From Prolixibacter sp. SD074 (lineage in GTDB: Bacteria; Bacteroidota; Bacteroidia; Bacteroidales; Prolixibacteraceae), in NCBI RefSeq assembly GCF_009617895.1, contig NZ_BLAW01000001.1:921001-985000 (forward strand): DNA of 64,000 nt, in the 5' to 3' direction. Positions 15,980 to 24,648 of this stretch are shown here, piece by piece (position 1 is the stretch's first letter; the number at the start of each line of letters is the position of its first letter). The position numbers were made by a program, and so were the translations under genes. The notes beneath the pieces were generated by a model. The model did no database searches. It saw nothing but the letters and a program-made list of their open reading frames with translations, and had not been told where the DNA came from.

Positions 15980-17602
15980 TTATTGAAATTCCACGTTGCA
16001 ATAATTGATACCCAAAGCGTCGTAGCGTTTCACCTCATCCTGCATGCGATTCATGAAATCGTCGTAATTACGGGCACCTTTAGGCGACCAAACTACCTCG
16101 GCCAACGCGGCAATACGCGGGAAGACCATGTATTCTACACGTTCCGGGGTTTTCATGTACTCAGTCCAAACATTTCCCTGGGCGCCCAAAATATATTTTC
16201 CTTCTTCTGCAGACAATTCCTTAGGAACCGGTTCGTACCCATAAACCTCCTTGAGCGGAGTAAAACCGCCAATAGCCAGAGGTTGTGTTTTGGGATCGGC
16301 CTGGTAGTGGTCGAAATAGCAGTAATTGCCCGGTGTCATCACAGCATCATGATGTGCCTGTGCTGCAGCAATACCGCCTTCTTCACCCCTCCACGACATT
16401 ACGGTTGCATTAGGAGCCAATCCACCTTCGAGGATTTCGTCCCAGCCAATCATTTTCTTGCCGTGTTCGTTCAGGAATTTTTCGATGCGCTGCACGAAAT
16501 AGCTTTGCAGCTCATGCTCGTTTTTCAAACCTTCCTTTTTCATGCGGGCCTGGCAGTAGGGACATTTTTTCCACTGTGTTTTCGGGCACTCATCGCCGCC
16601 GATGTGGAAATATTCGCCCGGGAAAAGCGGCATTACCTCTGAGATAACATCTTCAAGGAATTTGAATGTGTTTTCCTTTCCGGCACAATATACATCGTCG
16701 AAAATGCCCCAGGTAGTTGCGACTTCATAAGGGCCTCCGGTACATCCCAGTTCGGGGTACGATGCGAGTGCTGCTAAAGCATGTCCGGGAAGCTCTATTT
16801 CAGGAACGACGGTTACATAGCGGGCTTTGGCGTATGCTACCACATCCTTGATTTCGTCCTGCGTATAAAATCCACCGTAAGGTTTTCCATCGTATTCATT
16901 CGATTCGTGGGCATGCCCGATGAGCGTTTCCTTCCGTTTCGAACCAATTTCGGTCAGTTTTGGATATTTCTTGATTTCAATACGCCATCCCTGGTCTTCC
17001 GTGAGGTGCCAGTGGAACACATTCATTTTGTTCATGGCAATGTAATCGATGTACTTTTTCACGAAATCAACCGGCATAAAATGACGGCCCACATCGAGAT
17101 GCATACCTCGCCAGCTAAATCGTGGCGAATCTTCGATTTCGACAGCAGGAAATACTGCTTCCGATAGCTGTTGACGAGAAGGGGGCAACAACTGAATTAA
17201 GGTCTGAACGCCGTAAAACAGGCCATTCGGCGCTGAAGCCTTTAAAACAATTTGCTTCGGGGTTACCGAAAGGTTGTAAGCTTCTTTTCCCAGGCTTAGA
17301 CTTTTGTCAATGCCGATAAAGATCGCTCTCTTTTGGGGCGAGTCGGCTACATCGACGGAAGCATTTAATCTATAAAAATCGGAAAGATGAGCAGTTAGAA
17401 AACCGGCGATTTGTTTCAGTTCCTGGTTATCTTCGTTTACCAGAACTGGTGTTTTTTCATTCAGGGCAAACACACCATCCGCGTTTGTAATTTTGGCCGG
17501 CCCCGGAACAATTTTCACTTCAGGCCGCGTGTATTGTTTGGTTGAACATCCAACCAATGCAGCAAGAATAACCAGCATAAAGAATCCTTTTTTAAGTTTC
17601 AT
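15980..17602 (-). CDS. Beta-N-acetylhexosaminidase, GH20, lipoprotein
   Basis: Removes terminal beta-GlcNAc/GalNAc from glycans or chitin oligomers; likely cell-envelope anchored (signal MKLKKGFFMLVILAALVGC). The 540 residues comprise a GH20b N-domain (about 30-155) and the TIM-barrel catalytic domain (about 160-510). The catalytic pair is in HIGGDECPKTQW (Asp-Glu). Substrate-shaping motifs FSWRGMHLDVGRHF, FHWHLTEDQGWR and MIGWDEILEGG are all present. CPYCQARMKKEG inserts a Cys pair near the active site, seen in related Bacteroidota enzymes. Single gene with its own terminator. Confidence 0.93.
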   Translation of the reverse strand: MKLKKGFFMLVILAALVGCSTKQYTRPEVKIVPGPAKITNADGVFALNEKTPVLVNEDNQELKQIAGFLTAHLSDFYRLNASVDVADSPQKRAIFIGIDKSLSLGKEAYNLSVTPKQIVLKASAPNGLFYGVQTLIQLLPPSRQQLSEAVFPAVEIEDSPRFSWRGMHLDVGRHFMPVDFVKKYIDYIAMNKMNVFHWHLTEDQGWRIEIKKYPKLTEIGSKRKETLIGHAHESNEYDGKPYGGFYTQDEIKDVVAYAKARYVTVVPEIELPGHALAALASYPELGCTGGPYEVATTWGIFDDVYCAGKENTFKFLEDVISEVMPLFPGEYFHIGGDECPKTQWKKCPYCQARMKKEGLKNEHELQSYFVQRIEKFLNEHGKKMIGWDEILEGGLAPNATVMSWRGEEGGIAAAQAHHDAVMTPGNYCYFDHYQADPKTQPLAIGGFTPLKEVYGYEPVPKELSAEEGKYILGAQGNVWTEYMKTPERVEYMVFPRIAALAEVVWSPKGARNYDDFMNRMQDEVKRYDALGINYCNVEFQ

Positions 17603-17915
17603 TTGTCTGTTGTTTAGTGTCCAGTTAAATAATGTGGGATATCATTCGGAAGTTAATACGCGGCAGGTATGTCGGGAGAATGCAAATGAGGCATTTCATC
17701 GTAGTCGGGTTTTGTGTTAGTTGCGAGTTAAAACTACAAAGAAGATTTTTTATGTCATAATATGTGTGACCGGTTTCTCAAAAAATTTTAAAAGCAATAT
17801 TAAGCCGATTTTAAAAAATAGGAATTTGTCCGATTTTTATGTTGAGATGTTTGCATTTTTAAAATCATGTCCATATGTTTGCTGACACATCATACATACT
17901 CTTGGGCAAAGAAGA
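17603..17915. other. Intergenic region between GH20 and the methionine riboswitch
   Basis: About 310 bp of AT-rich sequence. It must hold the promoters for the minus-strand GH20 gene and the plus-strand methionine operon. I found no good TAnnTTTG box, repeat or ORF with coding character. Confidence 0.5.
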
Positions 17916-18011
17916 TGTTTGATATTATGAAGAAGAGTGGAGAGATTAGGCTCTGTGAAGCTCTGGCAACCGGGAAAAGTCTATGGTGCCAAAACCTAAT
18001 CATAATAAACA
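17916..18011 (+). promoter_or_regulatory. SAM-clan riboswitch (SAM-I-like core, no recognisable P4)
   Basis: P1: ATTATG (17924-17929) with CATAAT (18001-18006), extended by TGTTT (17916-17920) with AAACA (18007-18011). P2: a kink-turn-like GTGGA, then hairpin GAG-loop-CTC. The P2 loop ATTAGG (17945-17950) is complementary to CCTAAT (17995-18000), the position of the conserved SAM-I pseudoknot. P3: GGCAACC (17965-17971) with GGTGCC (17985-17990), followed by AAAA. The GAAGC..TGGCAACC..GGTGCCAA string is the family hallmark. P1 closes directly after the pseudoknot strand, leaving no room for the usual P4. It precedes a methionine operon. Confidence 0.85.
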
Positions 18012-18019
18012 GCAAAACA

Positions 18020-18133
18020 ATGAAAAAAGAACAAATCATTACACCCAAATTTACTGCCGAGGTAACCATTTACACCTCGGGATTGATGACTGCTTCTTCT
18101 ATGATGCTCACTATGAGTATGTCCATGCGATAG
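18020..18133 (+). CDS. Methionine-rich leader peptide (37 aa)
   Basis: A small ORF starts at ATG 18020, 9 nt after the riboswitch P1 stem, and stops at TAG 18131-18133. It encodes MKKEQIITPKF, later GLMTASSMMLTMSMSMR: seven Met in 37 residues, six of them in the last 15, plus six Thr. Clustered codons for the operon's end product near the stop are typical of attenuation leader peptides. The ORF includes a hairpin (CCGAGGT 18057-18063 with ACCTCGG 18074-18080), and a strong stem starts at its stop codon. It lies 102 nt upstream of the aspartate kinase start. Expression is inferred from context. Confidence 0.6.
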   Translation: MKKEQIITPKFTAEVTIYTSGLMTASSMMLTMSMSMR

Positions 18134-18185
18134 CCTTCAGGTATATCCGTGCCTGGAGGCATTTCCGACCGGTCTGTTCCGGACC
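18133..18185 (+). promoter_or_regulatory. Two RNA hairpins after the leader peptide (possible attenuator)
   Basis: Stem 1: GCCTTCAGG (18133-18141) with CCTGGAGGC (18152-18160), 9 bp with one G-U, beginning on the last base of the leader stop codon. Stem 2: GGTCTG (18171-18176) with CGGACC (18180-18185). A T-rich stretch comes only about 20 nt later, so neither is a textbook terminator; ribosome position on the leader could still switch folding. Confidence 0.45.
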
Positions 18186-18235
18186 ACCCATCATCTGAAA
18201 CACATTATTTTTATTACATCTTATTAAGGATAATT

Positions 18236-19624
18236 ATGCCGAAGGTTGTCGTAAAATTCGGCGGCTCAAACCTTAAAAGCAAGAGTGACGTGCGCCGTGT
18301 GGTAAACGTTATCAGGAACTATGATAAACCTCTTGTGGTTGTAGTGTCCGCCTTTTATGGAGTTACCAACTACCTGATTGAGTCGTTAGATAAAGCCCGC
18401 CAGGATGAAAAAGTGGCCGGTGAAGTAAGCCGTTATCTTTATCAACTAAAGAAAGAGGCGCTGGAAGAGCATCCAATCGCAAGCGAATTACTGGAACGGG
18501 TAGAAACCGACATCCGGAACCTGCTTGATGAATTGGAGAATTACCTGCAGGGAATCGCGCTCACCGGTGATGCTTCGGATGCGTTGGGAGACTTAATCCT
18601 GGCTTTCGGAGAGCGTTTATCAGCGGTATTTTTGCAAGGCGTACTCGAAGGTTGCGGTTTAGATGCCCAATATGCTTCACCAGAAGAAATTGGATTGGTT
18701 ACTGATGGAGAATTTGGTAGTGCATCCATTGATTTTCAAAAAGCAACAACTCCGGTGAGAGAAGCCCTTTCGGGGAACCGGATTTATGTAGTTCCTGGAT
18801 TTTACGGAGTGTCAGATGAAGGAAAAGTGACCTTGCTGGGCCGTGGGGGAAGCGACTATTCGGCAGCTGCACTGGCCCGTTGCATCGGAGCATCTTCGCT
18901 GGATATATGGAAAGATGTAGATGGCTTTTTAAGCGCCGACCCGAAGCTGGTTGACGGACCGGTACGCATTGAGCGGTTAGCTTATGCCGAAGCAGCAGAA
19001 TTGGCCTATTTCGGTGCAAAAATACTGCACCCGCGCACCATTGAACCACTGGTCGACCCACACATTCCCATCCGGGTATTCAACATCTACGGCGACATGG
19101 ACGTGCAAAAGCCACTATCCATTGTGAACTCCGACCAGACCATTCGCGAAGGGGTGGTGAAGAGTGTCACCTACAGCGATGATTTTGGTGTGTTGAAGCT
19201 AAAAGGCCCCGGAGTAGGATTAAAACCGGGTATTCTGGCAAGAGTAACAACGGCTTTGCATCTGGCCGGTATCAACATCAGTTCCGTGATTACATCTCAA
19301 ATTTCCATCAATATTCTTTTAGCCAAAAAGGACTTGCGAAATGCGTACGCTGTCGTTAGTGCTGAAGGGCTACCCGCTGTCAGTGAGTTGTTGATCATCG
19401 AAAAAATCTCAGTTATCGCGGCAGTGGGCGATGGTTTGATTGACAACTACGGAATCGCTGCCCGGATTTTTTCCTCGATGGCGAACGAGGGAATTAACGT
19501 GGTGATGAGCTGTTTCGGGGCGTCACCGGTTGTCAGTTATTTTCTGGTTAACCGTGACGATTGTTCCAAAGCGGTGAACGCAGTTCATCAGGAGTTTTTT
19601 GAACCAAAGTTTATTCAGGTATAA
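18236..19624 (+). CDS. Aspartate kinase
   Basis: Phosphorylates L-aspartate, first step to lysine, threonine and methionine; cytosolic. The start is ATG 18236, preceded by AAGGA at a suitable distance; the longer frame from 18149 would run through the leader hairpins. The 462 residues begin with the kinase motif KFGGSNLKS, include GRGGSDYSAAALA (substrate site), and end in two ACT domains (FGVLKLKGPGVGL; ISVIAAVGDG) for feedback control. It resembles the kinase half of ThrA but lacks homoserine dehydrogenase. First structural gene of a methionine operon under riboswitch control, so it is likely the methionine-devoted isozyme. Confidence 0.93.
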   Translation: MPKVVVKFGGSNLKSKSDVRRVVNVIRNYDKPLVVVVSAFYGVTNYLIESLDKARQDEKVAGEVSRYLYQLKKEALEEHPIASELLERVETDIRNLLDELENYLQGIALTGDASDALGDLILAFGERLSAVFLQGVLEGCGLDAQYASPEEIGLVTDGEFGSASIDFQKATTPVREALSGNRIYVVPGFYGVSDEGKVTLLGRGGSDYSAAALARCIGASSLDIWKDVDGFLSADPKLVDGPVRIERLAYAEAAELAYFGAKILHPRTIEPLVDPHIPIRVFNIYGDMDVQKPLSIVNSDQTIREGVVKSVTYSDDFGVLKLKGPGVGLKPGILARVTTALHLAGINISSVITSQISINILLAKKDLRNAYAVVSAEGLPAVSELLIIEKISVIAAVGDGLIDNYGIAARIFSSMANEGINVVMSCFGASPVVSYFLVNRDDCSKAVNAVHQEFFEPKFIQV

Positions 19625-19685
19625 AAATCATTCCCCTGCCGGGAAAATGACACAGGGCGGAGTTCTGTGCCACATAAAACAATAA

Positions 19686-20999
<1,314 letters not shown>

Positions 21000-21025
21000 T
21001 CGATAAATGGCCGAATAGGAATAGT

Positions 21026-21060
21026 TTGCAGGATTCGTTATTTTCGAATCCTGCAATTTT
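21026..21060 (+). terminator. Hairpin with short T-run between metY and metA
   Basis: TTGCAGGATTCG (21026-21037) and CGAATCCTGCAA (21045-21056) form a perfect 12-bp stem, followed by TTTTAACTTT. It ends 20 bp before the metA start. It may partly terminate the upstream operon, so metA may depend on read-through or its own promoter. Confidence 0.7.
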
Positions 21061-21080
21061 AACTTTAAAAACAGCGTAAA

Positions 21081-21998
21081 ATGCCTTTAAACTTGCCCGA
21101 TAAACTGCCTGCCATTAAAATGCTCAAGAAAGAGAACATCTTTGTCATGAGCAAGACAAGGGCTGCGCAACAGGATATCAGGCCACTTCGAATTGCCATT
21201 GTCAATTTGATGCCGCTGAAGGTAAATACAGAAACGGATTTAATCCGGTTATTGTCGAATACACCGCTCCAGGTGGAGATTAATTTGTTGCAGTTGGGCA
21301 GTCATACCCCGAAACATACACCCGCTGAACATATGCAGGCATTTTACCAGCGATTTGATTCGGTTTCACAGAACAACTATGACGGAATGATCGTAACTGG
21401 AGCGCCGGTGGAATTGCTGCCTTTTGAGGAGGTCGATTATTGGGATGAGTTGAAGGCGGTAATGGATTGGTCTGTTCACCATGTGACCTCGACCTTGTTT
21501 ATCTGCTGGGGAGCTCAGGCAGGACTTTATCATTTTTATGGTGTCCCGAAATATCCATTGGACAAGAAATTGTTTGGCGTTTTTGAGCATTCGGTTACCA
21601 ACAATAAATTGCCGATATTCAGAGGTTTTGACGACATGTTTTATGTCCCGCATTCACGATATACGGAAACACGCAGGGAGGACGTCGAAAAAGTTTCTGA
21701 ATTGAAAATTGTTTCCTCATCGGCGGAAGCTGGTGTGTACATGGTAATGGCGCGAAAGGGAAAACAAATTTTTGTTACCGGCCATTCTGAATATGCACGT
21801 ATTAATCTCGATTTGGAATACAAACGTGATGTAGCCAAAAACCTGCCAATCGAAGTTCCTAAGAATTACTATCCCAATAACGATAGTTCTCAAAAGCCGA
21901 TAATGCTTTGGCGTGCGCATTCCAATCTTTTGTTTTCCAACTGGCTGAACTATTACGTTTATCAGGAAACGCCTTTTAATCTGGACGATATAAAGTAG
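21081..21998 (+). CDS. metA: Homoserine O-acyltransferase MetA, predicted acetyl-CoA specific
   Basis: Acylates homoserine for methionine synthesis. The 305 residues carry the MetA triad: Cys142 in FICWGAQA, His235 and Glu237 in VTGHSEY. Residue 111 is Glu (VTGAPVE), where E. coli MetA has Gly (TGAPLG). In the MetA family Glu111 is reported to favour acetyl-CoA and Gly111 succinyl-CoA, so O-acetylhomoserine is the expected product. This agrees with the adjacent metY. It is downstream of metY behind a hairpin, possibly with separate control. Confidence 0.93.
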   Translation: MPLNLPDKLPAIKMLKKENIFVMSKTRAAQQDIRPLRIAIVNLMPLKVNTETDLIRLLSNTPLQVEINLLQLGSHTPKHTPAEHMQAFYQRFDSVSQNNYDGMIVTGAPVELLPFEEVDYWDELKAVMDWSVHHVTSTLFICWGAQAGLYHFYGVPKYPLDKKLFGVFEHSVTNNKLPIFRGFDDMFYVPHSRYTETRREDVEKVSELKIVSSSAEAGVYMVMARKGKQIFVTGHSEYARINLDLEYKRDVAKNLPIEVPKNYYPNNDSSQKPIMLWRAHSNLLFSNWLNYYVYQETPFNLDDIK

Positions 21999-22003
21999 TC
22001 ACC

Positions 22004-22118
22004 AGCTACTTTTTCTTGGTATCCAGACTTTTGATTTCCGTAGCAAATTTCCCCTGGGAAAGCCTTTTTGTTTAAACCACACCAGGTAAGGTTCGGGTAA
22101 ATCAAGGGAATTAATCAT
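22004..22118 (-). pseudogene. DUF3820-like remnant, truncated and frameshifted
   Basis: From the ATG at 22118 the frame reads MINSLDLPEPYLVWFKQKGF, matching the core of DUF3820 small proteins (DLPEPYLVWF..KGFP.GKLG). After KGFP the matching continuation GKFATEIKSLDTKKK is in another frame; restoring one C in the run near 22050 would join them. The family's N-terminal glycine-rich part is absent. It lies just past the metA stop on the opposite strand. Confidence 0.5.
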
Positions 22119-22131
22119 GTTGAGTTTATAA

Positions 22132-22317
22132 TCAGATGCAGCCGCAGACAAATTCATCAGCTAAGCCTTCCAGCAATTCTTCAACTTTTTGTTTCTCTGC
22201 ATCGGTATTATGACAATCCAGACACACTGGGAGTATTACCTGTGGGTGAACCAGTAGCAATTTTTCTTCTTCTGGTGCCTGGCACACAAAACAATTTTTT
22301 GGATTTTTATTGGGCAT
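22132..22317 (-). CDS. Small zinc-ribbon-like protein
   Basis: A 61-residue cytosolic protein. CFVCQ and CLDCHN form two CxxC knuckles about 22 residues apart, suggesting one bound Zn; the C-terminus carries a further CGC. No family was recognised. It starts 7 nt after the stop of the 134-residue gene upstream, so they likely form an operon. Confidence 0.6.
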   Translation of the reverse strand: MPNKNPKNCFVCQAPEEEKLLLVHPQVILPVCLDCHNTDAEKQKVEELLEGLADEFVCGCI

Positions 22318-22324
22318 AAAATAT

Positions 22325-22729
22325 TTAATTTATTCGAAACGAAATATCATCTGAGGAACCAGATGCCTGTACATTGACTCGTTCCATTACGAATTTGCCG
22401 CTTGTTCCCTCATCGTCAATACTTTCTCCCGTTATCTTTCCATCGGTGTTAATTCGACCTCTCCATGAGTCCATTTCATATATAATATCCTGGTTATTAA
22501 ACAGAATTTCACATGATTTGGATTTTAAAGAAACGATACGGCCTGTAAGGGTGCCATAAATTTCCTGTCTGATAATAAATGTTTCTTCGCCTTCAATCTG
22601 TTCCGCAAACTGAAGCGTTCCCGATATTCTGGAACCAATTTGCTCCAAATCAGCATATCCAGTATCGGTGCCATAGCCGAAGCCTTCAGAGAACAGCCAT
22701 CTTCCTGTTATATCAATCGTATCCGACAT
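22325..22729 (-). CDS. Hypothetical protein, predicted small beta-barrel
   Basis: A 134-residue soluble protein without signal peptide. Regularly spaced strands (ITGRWLFSEGFGYGTD, DLEQIGSRISGTLQF, EIYGTLTGRIVSLKS, WRGRINTDGKITGES) suggest a lipocalin-like or DUF-type antiparallel barrel. Function unknown. First of a two-gene operon with the zinc-ribbon-like protein. Confidence 0.6.
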   Translation of the reverse strand: MSDTIDITGRWLFSEGFGYGTDTGYADLEQIGSRISGTLQFAEQIEGEETFIIRQEIYGTLTGRIVSLKSKSCEILFNNQDIIYEMDSWRGRINTDGKITGESIDDEGTSGKFVMERVNVQASGSSDDISFRIN

Positions 22730-22963
22730 ACTTTCCTAATTAAATGGTGAAAATAAGCAAATTTTCGATTCGCGCTAAAATCAGGTTTTAGGTGACGGAC
22801 ATACCAATTCGGAAGAATAGTCCGTTAGCGTTAATTGCAGGGCTATTGAAAAAGCAAATAGCACCTTCATTTTGTTGTGTTTTAGAGGGAACGGGATGTT
22901 TTCAATGATTGAATTTAACGATATTTTGTAGTAACTTGAAGCTTGATAACCTCCAGATGTGCT

Positions 22964-23752
22964 ATGAAGAAAGAACTCACAAAACATTTTTACCTGGCAG
23001 CATTTTTCTTGTTGATCTTAAATCTTCAGGCCAAGTCTCAGACTTTTCCGTCAGGCAACTTTTCAGCAGGCAATAACACTCCACAAATTGTCCACCAGGA
23101 CAGTACAGTAGATGAGGCTTCTCGTTCTGCACTTTATAAGGTCCCAGATACTTATAGTGCAGAATGGAAAAAACATGTTGATGAAATATTAAACAAGAGA
23201 CCGTATCCTGATACGATTTATGTCGATGGGGTAAAAGTACTTCTTGCATTAAAGCCTATTCCTTCAGTGCCCTCAAAGCAATTGTCAGCTACACCCGATT
23301 CGCCCCTAAATAAGTTGGGCGACTTGAGTTTTCGGCAAAAAGCTTTCCAAAAAATGATGCTCGAAAAGCTGGTTTCGTTGATCAATGAGCAAAAGCAAAA
23401 AGAGAGTGAAAACGCCTTAAGTGTGGAGATTGATGGTCTCGTTGTGGATGAAACGCTTTCGAAGGTAGGACGCGATTTTTATGAGGCTTTTTATTCCAAA
23501 TGGGTGGCACCAGTAGATGCCAAGGATTACACTCTTTTTATCAAAGAAAGCCCACCCCGAATAAATCGAGTAATGGTGTCTATTTATGTGAATGATGATG
23601 AAGTGTTTTCGTCATATCTGTCTCCGCGTGAGGAAATCATCAATGCCTACGCGGACTATGCGGTTAGCCAGGTCCAAACCTACTTAAAACGAAGAGAAAA
23701 TGTTTCTCAGACCCTGGAAGATCCGGATATGATGGGGAACGGAATATATTAA
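22964..23752 (+). CDS. csgE: Curli assembly factor CsgE-like
   Basis: Periplasmic factor that in E. coli caps the CsgG channel and selects curli subunits. The ATG at 22964 gives a signal peptide (MKKELTKHFYLAAFFLLILN); the longer frame from 22943 is less likely. Length 262 versus about 130 in E. coli: residues 30-150 are a lineage-specific N-terminal extension. The CsgE domain is at about 155-250 (VDETLSKVGRDFYEAFYSKW, FIKESPPRINRVMVSIYVND, VFSSYLSPR). It is on the opposite strand from the other csg genes and converges with the broken TolB-like gene. Confidence 0.85.
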   Translation: MKKELTKHFYLAAFFLLILNLQAKSQTFPSGNFSAGNNTPQIVHQDSTVDEASRSALYKVPDTYSAEWKKHVDEILNKRPYPDTIYVDGVKVLLALKPIPSVPSKQLSATPDSPLNKLGDLSFRQKAFQKMMLEKLVSLINEQKQKESENALSVEIDGLVVDETLSKVGRDFYEAFYSKWVAPVDAKDYTLFIKESPPRINRVMVSIYVNDDEVFSSYLSPREEIINAYADYAVSQVQTYLKRRENVSQTLEDPDMMGNGIY

Positions 23753-23822
23753 TATCTTCCCTGAATTCTGAAAATCAAAGATAAATTAAGTCCCCTTTCA
23801 TTTTTTGTTAAATAAACTAATT

Positions 23823-24648
23823 CTACCAATCCGGCATCTCACCGGCAATTACAGACTTATTAGTTCCGGAGATCGTTCCATCAGGGTTATTTTGTAGATA
23901 CGATAAGTGAATAGTCTTCGGTCCATCTGGAATGCCAAGAGAATACACCAATCCAACTCCGGCGTTCAAAATATGTGGGTTATATACACTCTCGCCGGCA
24001 CTTTGACTGATTAGGATTTCCTGCCGATTGGTTCCATCTATATTAATCTGATATAATCGGGCGTCCTGTTCCCATCCGTCAGGAGCGTCTACTCCTCCGG
24101 CATCATGTGTGTAGTAAACCGTATTGCCATCGAACGAAAAAGTCGGTGAGTCTGTCCTTCCCGGTTCATTTGCAACCAGCAATTGCATATTACTACCATC
24201 TTCGTCCATGATATAGATTTCCGAATCATAAATATTGTCACCAGCGGTCTGAACTACAATTTTGTGCCCGTATCTTGACCAATCACAATACCAAAAATCG
24301 CGTCCAGCCGGTGCGGTAGCCAATACCTGGCTGTCATAACCATTCTTATTAATTTTAATAAGCTTATTGTTGTGGGGATAGATGATGTACCCGCCATCTG
24401 GTGACCAGGCAAAACCGGTACCGTTATTGTTATATCCGGTTACTGACAATTGTGATATTTTGGTGACATTCCGTCCGTCCATGCCCATGGTATAAATTTG
24501 ATTGGAATTATCGCGGTCGGAAACAAAAGCTACCTTATCTTCGGCCGGTGATTTTCTCGGGTACCAATCCCTGGATGGATAATTTGTCAGCTGATAGTTG
24601 ATCTGGGTGGTACTATCGTACGAAAAGATTTCGTAATTGTTATTGAAT
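23823..24648 (-). pseudogene. C-terminal part of IS-disrupted TolB-like lipoprotein
   Basis: Carries TolB/PD40 propeller blades (SRDWYPRKSPAEDKVAFVSD, FAWSPDGGYIIYP, PTFSFDGNTVYYT) and ends EMPDW. Without its N-terminus it has no signal peptide. It can be joined in frame to the segment beginning at 26776 if 24635-26079 is removed: AAT T|AC gives the continuous VFNNNYEIFSYDS. The restored gene is 1509 bp, 502 residues. No stop or frameshift has accumulated. Confidence 0.85.
24635..24648. repeat. Target-site duplication, left copy
   Basis: AATTGTTATTGAAT, 14 bp, identical to 26080-26093 on the other side of the IS element. Confidence 0.85.

Noticed and set aside
15968-16642. 224-codon plus-strand open frame opposite GH20
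   Set aside because: Antisense to the conserved catalytic domain of GH20; no domain, no promoter.
17867-18133. 88-codon ORF through the riboswitch
   Set aside because: The first half translates the aptamer itself; only the portion from ATG 18020 makes sense as a leader peptide.
18133-18215. Textbook intrinsic terminator before aspartate kinase
   Set aside because: The hairpins are real but the T-rich stretch starts about 20 nt after the second stem, so I list them only as a possible attenuator.
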